DNA of 28,290 nucleotides from IMG/VR virus record IMGVR_UViG_3300027754_002431, positions 1 to 28,290 of that record; one strand, written 5' to 3'. The notes under the pieces were generated by a model, which saw nothing but the letters and a program-made list of their open reading frames with translations, had not been told where the DNA came from and searched no databases. Shown here piece after piece: positions 19,162 to 26,404 of this stretch. Made by a program: the position numbers and the translations under genes. The stretch comes from a virus. How positions within the stretch are numbered: the stretch's first letter is position 1; every line of letters begins with the position of its first letter.

Positions 19162-19371
19162 ATGATTATGAAAAAAGCAGAAACTAAACTGACTTCGGTA
19201 AAGATAATCTCTGATTTATATCAAACATTTAGGGTTGCATCGGTAAGTGAGCACGGAATAACTCTTCAAAAGTTGGTAAATCGTAGTATAAATCTTTATC
19301 TGAACGATGAGAATTACAAAAACAATTTAAACAATTATAATAAACTACAAATTAGCGGTTCAGCATTTTAA
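19162..19371 (+). CDS. Ribbon-helix-helix (Arc/MetJ-type) small protein
   Basis: 69 aa from ATG 19162, or 67 from ATG 19168. 'TSVKIISDLYQTFRVASVSEHGITLQKLVNRSINLYLND' has the RHH layout: a short strand with alternating residues (SVKI), a first helix (LYQTFRVASVS), a turn with the G-I-T-L phrase, and a second helix (LQKLVNRSINLYL). RHH proteins bind DNA as dimers through the strand pair and often autoregulate. It sits directly behind the motif-rich promoter and seven bases before a glycosyltransferase gene, so control of this unit is plausible. The C-terminal Asn-rich tail is unremarkable. Confidence 0.72.
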   Translation: MIMKKAETKLTSVKIISDLYQTFRVASVSEHGITLQKLVNRSINLYLNDENYKNNLNNYNKLQISGSAF

Positions 19372-19377
19372 TAAGTT

Positions 19378-20769
19378 ATGGCAAAAAAGAAAATATTGTT
19401 ACTATCAGATGACCTACGAATGGCAAGTGGTATTGCTAATATGTCAAAGCAATTCGTATTAGGTACATTAAAAGATTTTGATTGGGTACAAATCGGTGCA
19501 GCAGTAAAGCATCCAGAAGAAGGTAAGATTATGGATTTATGTGATGATGTTCGTAAGAGAACGGGTATCGAAGATGCATATGTAAAAATCTATCCATCAT
19601 CAGGATATGGTACTGCGGATTCATTAAGGCAAATTATCAATATGGAAAACCCAGATGCAATCCTACACTTTACAGACCCGAGGTATTGGATTTGGTTATA
19701 CCAAATTGAGCACGAAATCCGTCAAAACATTCCAATCTTATTCTATCACATTTGGGATGATTTACCAGACCCACAATACAACAGAGATTATTTAGAGAGT
19801 TGTGATTGGGTTGGTACTATTTCAAGACAAACATATGGTATTGCTCGTAGAGTATGGGGTATGGATGCTAAATCACGTTGGAAACAACCAAAGGATTGGC
19901 AAGTAAAGTATGTACCACATGGTATCAACGATGTAGATTACAAACCAACAGAAATTGATGATAAGTTCTACAAAGAGGTATTGGGTGATAAAAAATATGA
20001 TTTCGTAGCATATTGGAACAACCGAAATATCCGTAGAAAGCAAGCAATTGATGTGATTGTTTCATTCAGAGATTTCGTAAATAATCTACCAGAAGAAAAG
20101 CGTGATAAATGTGCTCTATTGATGCACACACAAAAAGTAGATGAAAACGGAACTGATTTGCCAAAGGTGGTAGCAGATTTGTGTCCGGGCATCAATGTGA
20201 TATTTGATGATAGAAAGTGGACTGAAGCACAACTAAACCAACTATACAATATAGCAGATGTTACTTTAAACATTTCATCAGCAGAAGGATTTGGATTGGC
20301 TAGTGCAGAAAGTATAGTAGCAGGAACACCTGTTATTGTAAATGTAACTGGTGGATTGCAAGACCAATGCGGTTTCCGTTGGAAAGATAGTGGAGTAGCA
20401 TTAAACGAAGAAGATTATGTAGAGATTGGTTCTTTGCACGATTGGAGAAAGTTTGAAGATAAAGTAACTTGGGGAGATTGGGTTATTCCAATATGGAGTC
20501 GCTCTCGTTCTTACACCGGTTCACCACCAACACCATACATTATGGAAGACCACGTGGATAATTATGAGGTATCCTCTGCACTACGTGAGTTGTATAATAG
20601 GACTCATGCAGAGAGAAAGGCAATGGGATTGAGAGGTAGAGAGTGGGCTTTAGGTGAAGGTGGGTTATCATTAGAAAATATGTGTAAAACTATGACAGAT
20701 GGTATCAACGATGCATTAGAAAACTTTACACCTCGCAAGAAGTACGAATTATTTACATTAGACAAATAA
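19378..20769 (+). CDS. GT-B glycosyltransferase (GT4-like)
   Basis: 463 aa. N-terminal half with 'KKILLLSDDLRMASGIANMSKQFV', typical of GT4 enzymes (strand, then Gly-rich SGIA loop), and 'DAILHFTDPRYWIWL'. The C-terminal donor domain holds 'SSAEGFGLASAESIVAGTPVIV' with the E-x7-E motif E303/E311. Longer than a typical GT4 (about 380), with an insertion around 'VTWGDWVIPIWSRSRSYTG'. It would move a sugar from a nucleotide donor to phage DNA bases, virion protein or host glycan; the acceptor cannot be read from sequence. First of a five-gene glycosyltransferase group, two to four bases apart from its neighbours. Confidence 0.85.
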   Translation: MAKKKILLLSDDLRMASGIANMSKQFVLGTLKDFDWVQIGAAVKHPEEGKIMDLCDDVRKRTGIEDAYVKIYPSSGYGTADSLRQIINMENPDAILHFTDPRYWIWLYQIEHEIRQNIPILFYHIWDDLPDPQYNRDYLESCDWVGTISRQTYGIARRVWGMDAKSRWKQPKDWQVKYVPHGINDVDYKPTEIDDKFYKEVLGDKKYDFVAYWNNRNIRRKQAIDVIVSFRDFVNNLPEEKRDKCALLMHTQKVDENGTDLPKVVADLCPGINVIFDDRKWTEAQLNQLYNIADVTLNISSAEGFGLASAESIVAGTPVIVNVTGGLQDQCGFRWKDSGVALNEEDYVEIGSLHDWRKFEDKVTWGDWVIPIWSRSRSYTGSPPTPYIMEDHVDNYEVSSALRELYNRTHAERKAMGLRGREWALGEGGLSLENMCKTMTDGINDALENFTPRKKYELFTLDK

Positions 20770-20772
20770 GTT

Positions 20773-22038
20773 ATGGCAGATATTAAAAAACCTTTATTAT
20801 TATTTCAAGCACCAGTTAGTACAAGAAGTGGTTATGGTGACCACGCACGAGATTTGGTTCGTTCCCTAATTAAATTGGATAAATACGATGTTCGTATCAT
20901 ATCTACACGTTGGGGAGTAACACCTATGACGGCATTAACTGCAAACGATGAAGATATTATACAACGAATTGTTGTTGGTGTAGATAGAAAGCCAGATGTT
21001 TACATACAAGTTACAGTCCCAAATGAATTTCAACCTATGGGTAATTACAACATTGGTATTACTGCTGGGATTGAAACAACTGCTTGTTCGGTTGATTTTA
21101 TACAAGGATGTAATCGTATGGATTTAATTATTGTACCATCGGAGTTTTCAAAAGAGGTATTAGTTAAAACTACATACAGCGAAACTGATAAGAATACAAA
21201 GCAGGTAATCAAACAACATGGATTAGAAAAGCCAATTGAGGTTTTATTTGAAGGATACAACGAAGAGTTTTTTGGTAAAAAACCAGAAACAAAATTTGTA
21301 GAATTGGATAAGATTAAAGAAGATTTTGCTTATCTATTTGTAGGACATTGGTTGAGAGGTGATTTAGGGCACGATAGAAAAGATGTAGGTATGATGATTA
21401 AATCATTCTGTCACGCGTTTAGAGGGCAAAAGAACCCACCTGCACTTATCTTAAAAACATCTTCGGCAGGTTTTTCTGTAATGGATAGGGAAGCAACTAT
21501 GGGTAAATTAGAAGAGGTTACGGAAGAGTTTGGTAAAAACACTCCACCAATCTATTTACTGCATGGTGAGTTGAGTGATGAAGAAATGAATGCGATGTAC
21601 CACCACCCAAAGGTAAAAGCTATGGTTTCGTTTACACATGGGGAAGGATTTGGTAGACCTCTGTTAGAGTTCAGCTTAACAGGTAAGCCGGTGGTAGCAT
21701 CTAATTGGAGTGGACATTTGGATTTCCTAAAAAGTGGTGCAGTATTATTGGATGGTGAGTTGAAAGATATACACCAATCAGCACAAGACCAATTCATTTT
21801 AGAAGGAACAAAGTGGTTTTATGTAAATTATACTGGAGCAATTAAAACATTAACTGATATTTATAAGGGATACGATAAGTATAAACCTGCATCACAACAA
21901 TTAGGAAAACAAAACCAACAAAACTTTGGTTTGGAAAAAATGACTAAATTGTTTGATACTATTTTAACAAATTATGTTCCAACAATAAAGCAATTTATTC
22001 CATTAAACTTACCAAAGCTGACGAAGGTAGATGAATAA
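20773..22038 (+). CDS. GT-B glycosyltransferase (GT4-like)
   Basis: 421 aa. Opening 'KPLLLFQAPVSTRSGYGDHARDLVRSL' is the GT4 N-terminal strand with the SGYG acceptor-side loop; 'DVYIQVTVPNEFQPMGNYNIGITAGIETT' and 'DLIIVPSEFSKEVL' are usual for this family; the donor site has 'SFTHGEGFGRPLLEFSLTGKPVVAS' with E291-x7-E299. Cytoplasmic. Overlaps the next gene by eight bases. Together with its neighbour at 19378 it could add successive sugars of one glycan. Confidence 0.88.
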   Translation: MADIKKPLLLFQAPVSTRSGYGDHARDLVRSLIKLDKYDVRIISTRWGVTPMTALTANDEDIIQRIVVGVDRKPDVYIQVTVPNEFQPMGNYNIGITAGIETTACSVDFIQGCNRMDLIIVPSEFSKEVLVKTTYSETDKNTKQVIKQHGLEKPIEVLFEGYNEEFFGKKPETKFVELDKIKEDFAYLFVGHWLRGDLGHDRKDVGMMIKSFCHAFRGQKNPPALILKTSSAGFSVMDREATMGKLEEVTEEFGKNTPPIYLLHGELSDEEMNAMYHHPKVKAMVSFTHGEGFGRPLLEFSLTGKPVVASNWSGHLDFLKSGAVLLDGELKDIHQSAQDQFILEGTKWFYVNYTGAIKTLTDIYKGYDKYKPASQQLGKQNQQNFGLEKMTKLFDTILTNYVPTIKQFIPLNLPKLTKVDE

Positions 22039-22570
22039 CCTATATTATTATATTCCATATTTCTATGTAGAGAAACCAACAACTAAATCACAGATTAAGA
22101 ATGGTGCTTTTTATAGATTATATGGGTATGATTATGTAAATGGTTCATCTAAAACCTACGGTCCATCACAGACTCCACTATTAATGACGTTGGGATTTAA
22201 CAGAGGCGATAAATTATTACATTGTATTAAGTTAAACCCTTTGCCATTAAGAGTGTATAGTCAACTAATGAAGAAGATACAAGACCCATTATATGTGGTG
22301 GCATTGTTAAAGGATATACAAAATACCAATGCACTTATTAGTGAAAATTTGGAATATGACCAGGGAGCAAAACCAATTATAATAGATAGAACAGGTAAAT
22401 CTTTTTATCAAAAACAAGTTAAAACCAATCCACTACTTAAACCATATGATTGTTATAGAACATATAAAATACCGGGATTAAAAAGAGTAACGGAGGTATA
22501 TTTTAATGTGGAAAAATTAGGTAAAAAAATAGGGTTAGAATTAGTACCAATAAGTTACAATAAAAAATAG
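22031..22570 (+). CDS. Uncharacterised 179-aa phage protein inside the glycosyltransferase group
   Basis: No glycosyltransferase motifs. Tyr-rich start 'MNNLYYYIPYFYVEKPTTKSQIKNGAFYRLYGYDYV', then 'TPLLMTLGFNRGDKLLHCIKLNPLPLRVYSQLMKKI'. The second phrase (P-L-x3-L-G ... I-x-L-N-x-L-P ... R) recalls a group of phage proteins with 'GINLHYLP...R' in T4-like genomes, some of which I vaguely recall labelled as DNA end protector or virion proteins; I am not sure of this link. The Lys-rich C-terminus ('YFNVEKLGKKIGLELVPISYNKK') could bind DNA. Overlaps the upstream gene by eight bases, so it is expressed with the glycosyltransferases. Confidence 0.55.
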   Translation: MNNLYYYIPYFYVEKPTTKSQIKNGAFYRLYGYDYVNGSSKTYGPSQTPLLMTLGFNRGDKLLHCIKLNPLPLRVYSQLMKKIQDPLYVVALLKDIQNTNALISENLEYDQGAKPIIIDRTGKSFYQKQVKTNPLLKPYDCYRTYKIPGLKRVTEVYFNVEKLGKKIGLELVPISYNKK

Positions 22571-22573
22571 ATT

Positions 22574-23200
22574 ATGCAAATTAGTTATGGTGTGACCGTA
22601 TCCAACGAAATAGTTGAGATACAAAATCTTATAGAACGATTATCTACTAATAAAAGAGTAGAGGATGAGATTGTAATTCAGTTTGACTCATCAACCGCAA
22701 CAATTCCCGTTGTAGAATATCTAAACGAATGTGTGATTAATGCTAAAATACAAAAGTTAGTATCATTTCCATTAAACGGAGATTTCGGACAGTTTAAACA
22801 ACACCTAAATCAAAATTGTAGTGGAGATTGGATTTTCCAATTAGATGCAGATGAAGATTTAGAGTCAACACTCATCCAAAACTTACATACTATATTAGAA
22901 GAAAACCCAGAAATAGATATGTTTTGGCTACCACGTATCAACATTGTAAATGGTGTAACGCCTGATGATATACAAAAGTGGGGATGGAATATAAGTGAGC
23001 AAGGTTGGATAAATTATCCAGATGTGCAAGGTAGATTATACCGAAACAAACAATCAATCTTTTGGGCAGGTAAAGTACACGAGAAAATACAGGGTTATGA
23101 AAGTTATTCCATATTTCCACCAGAAGAATTATATTCAATCAAACACATCAAAGATATAGATAGACAAAGAAAACAAAACGATTTCTATGAGCAACTATAA
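22574..23200 (+). CDS. Family 2 (GT-A) glycosyltransferase
   Basis: 208 aa. Begins 'MQISYGVTVSNEIVEIQNLIERL' (GT2-type first strand and helix), has the metal-binding 'QLDADEDL' (D91, D93), and the later 'AGKVHEKIQGY' phrase typical of GT2 enzymes of the 'VHExL' type. Shorter than average, without a C-terminal extension. Its end overlaps the next gene by 14 bases. Acceptor unknown. Confidence 0.83.
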   Translation: MQISYGVTVSNEIVEIQNLIERLSTNKRVEDEIVIQFDSSTATIPVVEYLNECVINAKIQKLVSFPLNGDFGQFKQHLNQNCSGDWIFQLDADEDLESTLIQNLHTILEENPEIDMFWLPRINIVNGVTPDDIQKWGWNISEQGWINYPDVQGRLYRNKQSIFWAGKVHEKIQGYESYSIFPPEELYSIKHIKDIDRQRKQNDFYEQL

Positions 23201-23834
23201 AGAGGTTTCAGTTGTAGTTACATCTTGTAACAGACCAGATTTGTTAGAGAAAACTTTGGATAGTTTCAATGATTTTAACACACATCCAATCAAAAAGTTT
23301 ATAGTGATTGATGATAGTGGTGTAGTTGGTTGTAATAATGACTTGATTAAAAAGTATCCATTCATTAAGTTTATAGATAATCCCAAAAACATAGGACAAG
23401 TTCGTAGTATAGATAAAGCATACTCTATGATTACAACTCCTTATGTATTCCATATGGAAGAAGATTGGGAGTTCTACAAAGAAGGATTTATTGAGGCTTG
23501 TTTAGATGTAATTGATTTGGATGAAAAGATTATATGTGTATGGACAAGAGACCCCAACGATACACCACACCCATCCATAGACCCAACCTATGCTGTAAAT
23601 GGCAGGGGAGTTCGTAGATTGATTTGGGGATTTGATGGTCATTGGCATGGATTTACATTCAACCCATCAATGCGAAAGATGAAAGATTATCCAAAGGATG
23701 GATATACACCGATTGGTAGAGAATTAGAAATAAGTAAATACTATTACGAAAGAGAATACTTTGCTATGATATTTAGAGAAGGATATTGTAAGCACATAGG
23801 TTGGGATAGACATGTGGTAGACGTAGGAGAATAA
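23187..23834 (+). CDS. Family 2 (GT-A) glycosyltransferase with EED motif
   Basis: 215 aa. 'EVSVVVTSCNRPDLLEKTLDSF' is a textbook GT2 start, 'KFIVIDDSG' the second strand, 'NIGQVRSIDKAYSMITTPYVFHMEEDWEF' the core. The usual DxD is replaced by E91-E92-D93 in HMEEDWEF, a variant I recall from phage and giant-virus enzymes of this family. Later His and Trp residues ('GFDGHWHGFTF', 'KHIGWDRHV') may line the acceptor site. Start overlaps the preceding gene by 14 bases; the stop overlaps the next start by one base (TAATG). Confidence 0.85.
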   Translation: MSNYKEVSVVVTSCNRPDLLEKTLDSFNDFNTHPIKKFIVIDDSGVVGCNNDLIKKYPFIKFIDNPKNIGQVRSIDKAYSMITTPYVFHMEEDWEFYKEGFIEACLDVIDLDEKIICVWTRDPNDTPHPSIDPTYAVNGRGVRRLIWGFDGHWHGFTFNPSMRKMKDYPKDGYTPIGRELEISKYYYEREYFAMIFREGYCKHIGWDRHVVDVGE

Positions 23835-25030
23835 TGGAAACAATAGAAATAATACCAGATTTTACATTTTGTATCACCAGTAAGAATAACTTACGATACT
23901 TAAAGTATGCAGTTCAATACATTAGAGAGAACTGCTATAACAAAGACCATAAGATATTAGTATTCATAGATGCCGATAATGATGGTACAGAGGAGTGGTG
24001 TAAGGAGAATGGTGTAGAGTATCATAAGAACCCACATAGTGAATTGTATGGTATTGGTAATGCATATAACTTATTGGTTGAGAAGGCAACTACGGAGTTC
24101 GTAGTGATATACCACGCAGATATGTTAGCTGGTAAAGATATGGATTTAAACCTATATAAGAATTGGCAGAAAGGTATAGTAGTATCAGCTACCCGTATAG
24201 AACCACCATTACATCCTGCAGACCCAGCAAAGATAGTTGAGAACTTTGGGTTATGGCCTGAAGAAGATGTGAAAGAAGGTTTTATGAAACAAAGGTTTAA
24301 TGATTTCGTAGAACATAATTTAGATAATGATAGAACAACCAAAGGTGTATTTGCACCCTGGCTCATCCATAGAGAAGATTTCTTATCGGTAGGTGGGCAT
24401 GACCCAATTATGAAATCACATAGTGAGGATAGAGATTTGTTTAATCGTTTCTTACTAAATGGTTATGATTTCATCCAACCTTGGAATGCATTGGTTTATC
24501 ATTTAACTTGTAGAGGTGGACAATTTGAACACGCAACTCAAACAGACGATTTGGCAAAGAAGAGTGATGATTGGAATAATTTAGCATTTAGACAGACAAG
24601 AGAGTTTATCCGTAAGTGGGGAACAACACCACTATATGATGAATACCAATACCCAACGATAATACCAAAATATGATATTGCTTTGGTATTGGAAAATGCA
24701 AGAGAAGATGTAGTTGGTTATTTAGAACCTTATTTTTCAAACATCTATTGTGATACTGAAATAGCAGTTGATTATTTGGCAAGTGAATTGAAACTTACAG
24801 ATATTGATATAACCCAAAAGTTTAAACCATTAGATAGTGCCACATATAACGATATAGTGGTTAAGTGTAATTGTGATGATTTATTGGCAAATCAAGAAAG
24901 GTTTAAGTTCATAACAATGATGCCAATGGTGATACACGATAATAATTCAGTTGGTAAATTTAAATACGATGTCTTTGATATATCGGTAAATAAACTAATA
25001 GAGTATCAAAATTCATTGGTTAAACTTTAA
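23834..25030 (+). CDS. Family 2 (GT-A) glycosyltransferase with C-terminal extension
   Basis: 398 aa. 'DFTFCITSKNNLRYLKYAVQYIREN' and 'KILVFIDADNDGTEEW' open a GT2 fold; 'FVVIYHADMLAG' carries the metal site as HAD (94-96); 'GGHDPIMKSHSEDRDLFNRFLLNGYDF' gives the catalytic ED. Residues ~275-398 are an additional C-terminal domain ('KYDIALVLENAREDVVGYLEPYFSNIYCDTEIAVDYL...') with no recognised family, which may bind a partner or acceptor. Last of the glycosyltransferase group; followed by a motif-like AT tract and the structural genes. Confidence 0.84.
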   Translation: METIEIIPDFTFCITSKNNLRYLKYAVQYIRENCYNKDHKILVFIDADNDGTEEWCKENGVEYHKNPHSELYGIGNAYNLLVEKATTEFVVIYHADMLAGKDMDLNLYKNWQKGIVVSATRIEPPLHPADPAKIVENFGLWPEEDVKEGFMKQRFNDFVEHNLDNDRTTKGVFAPWLIHREDFLSVGGHDPIMKSHSEDRDLFNRFLLNGYDFIQPWNALVYHLTCRGGQFEHATQTDDLAKKSDDWNNLAFRQTREFIRKWGTTPLYDEYQYPTIIPKYDIALVLENAREDVVGYLEPYFSNIYCDTEIAVDYLASELKLTDIDITQKFKPLDSATYNDIVVKCNCDDLLANQERFKFITMMPMVIHDNNSVGKFKYDVFDISVNKLIEYQNSLVKL

Positions 25031-25034
25031 ATCT

Positions 25035-25048
25035 ATATATTTATATTA
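25035..25048 (+). promoter_or_regulatory. Late-promoter-like motif ATATATTTATATTA
   Basis: The 14 bases are identical to 19126-19139 and share the first 12 with the 15-mer at 12421, 15294(-) and 19139. It lies 22 bases before the ATG at 25071, at the switch from glycosyltransferases to likely virion genes, where a late promoter would be expected. No good TTTG-N20 partner is found upstream. Confidence 0.5.
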
Positions 25049-25070
25049 GTAAAACTATACATTAAAAGAT

Positions 25071-26024
25071 ATGCCTGCACAGTCAAAAGCACAACAAAGA
25101 TTTATGGGAATGGTTCACGCCGCTCAAAAGGGTGAAATGGATAACCCATCAACCGAAGTAGAAAAGGCAGCAGATTCAATGACTGATAAAGCAGCAAAAG
25201 ATTTCGCATCTACAAAACACAAAGGTTTACCAAACCACGTGAAGAAAGAAAACAAAATAGATTTGGAAGATGAAGATTTACCATCCGCAGTAGTACCGGG
25301 TGTTAGTGTTGAAAACACTATGAAGGTGTATGATGCTAATTGTGGTTGTTTTAGAACCGAAGGTGTAAATCCAAATGCCACTATGGCATCATTAGAAGAT
25401 TTACCAAATAATAGAACTCAAAAGAATTTCCCACTACCAACTAACAGAATACTTTGGAACGCAACTGGTAAAGTATGTGAAGGTAGACCTGTTGTTGAAC
25501 GCATCAAAATGTATGAGAAGAAAGGTGGTGGTTGGAGAGAAGGTATAGCAGATGATGAGCAAGTATATAACTCAATAAAGGAGTTGCATAGTGAGAGAAA
25601 GCAAGTAGAAGAAATCAAAGAAAGTGTTAGAGCAATTTTAAAAAAAAAAGTTCAAACCGAATCTAAACTAAACGAAGATATATCGGATATTGTAATGAGT
25701 GGATTACAAATGATTGGTATTGTAGCTAGTAGTTTATTTTTAAGATTTTTAATTAGATATATAATTGGTGAGTTTTTAAAATCAACAAAGGATACAACAA
25801 TGAATGGAATAAAGAGTATTATTCAGGGTGTTAAAAATGCTTGGACTTCATTGAAGAATATAAGTAGAATACGTGAATTGGAAAAAGAATTAAAAGATGA
25901 TGAGGATATTAAACATGCAGTATCACATCCAAAAACAGTAGATTTTGCAAAGGTTTTGAGAATAAAGTTAGAAGCAAAAGATTATGATTTAATAAGCAAG
26001 ATAACTAGAAATAATTTTAGATAA
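25071..26024 (+). CDS. DUF3008-type phage protein with long C-terminal extension
   Basis: 317 aa. The first ~60 residues, 'PAQSKAQQRFMGMVHAAQKGEM...ADSMTDKAAKDFASTKHKGLPNHV', match the short phage-protein family known as DUF3008, usually 60-100 aa alone. A middle region with 'DANCGCFRTEGVNPNATMASL' and a charged helix follows. The C-terminal part has a strongly hydrophobic stretch ('VMSGLQMIGIVASSLFLRFLIRYIIGEFL', about 203-231) and a charged end, so this looks like a fusion of DUF3008 with a membrane-seeking domain. In many phages such proteins lie with head or tail genes; a minor or internal virion protein is my guess. Coupled by TAATG to the next gene. Confidence 0.72.
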   Translation: MPAQSKAQQRFMGMVHAAQKGEMDNPSTEVEKAADSMTDKAAKDFASTKHKGLPNHVKKENKIDLEDEDLPSAVVPGVSVENTMKVYDANCGCFRTEGVNPNATMASLEDLPNNRTQKNFPLPTNRILWNATGKVCEGRPVVERIKMYEKKGGGWREGIADDEQVYNSIKELHSERKQVEEIKESVRAILKKKVQTESKLNEDISDIVMSGLQMIGIVASSLFLRFLIRYIIGEFLKSTKDTTMNGIKSIIQGVKNAWTSLKNISRIRELEKELKDDEDIKHAVSHPKTVDFAKVLRIKLEAKDYDLISKITRNNFR

Positions 26025-26401
26025 TGGAAAATAAAGATTTACAACAATATATAGCAGATACACAACACTTTTCAAATGCATTGAAGTTCTTTCATTGGCA
26101 AACTAAAATCTATGCAAAGCACATAGCATTGGGTGAATTGTTTGCTGGTGTAACAGAATTGATTGATGAGTTTACCGAAACAGCAATGGGCAAGTATGGT
26201 AGAGTTGATGTAGCTGGTTTATCTTATGATTTTGTAAATATCAGCGATGCTAATGTAATAACTGCAATTGATGATATGATTGAAAAAGCAATCAATCTTA
26301 CAGATGTATTAGATGCAAGAAAGGATACAGACTTATTAAACTTACGCGATGAGTTGATGGGCAAATGTAATAGAACAAAATACTTACTAACATTAAAATA
26401 G
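26024..26401 (+). CDS. Dps/ferritin-like small phage protein (DUF5856-like)
   Basis: 125 aa, all-helical. 'FSNALKFFHWQTKIYAKHIALGELFAGVTELIDEFTETAMGKYGR' has the Dps-type order: His-Trp at the end of the first helix, a second His, then a Glu-rich helix, followed by two more helices. Phage proteins of this size and pattern (I believe DUF5856) are common beside structural genes. Whether the metal site is functional is unclear: only part of the Dps ferroxidase residues are in place. Might bind iron or simply use the four-helix fold. Starts on the stop of the DUF3008 gene; four bases before the ParB-domain gene. Confidence 0.68.
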   Translation: MENKDLQQYIADTQHFSNALKFFHWQTKIYAKHIALGELFAGVTELIDEFTETAMGKYGRVDVAGLSYDFVNISDANVITAIDDMIEKAINLTDVLDARKDTDLLNLRDELMGKCNRTKYLLTLK

Positions 26402-26404
26402 AAA

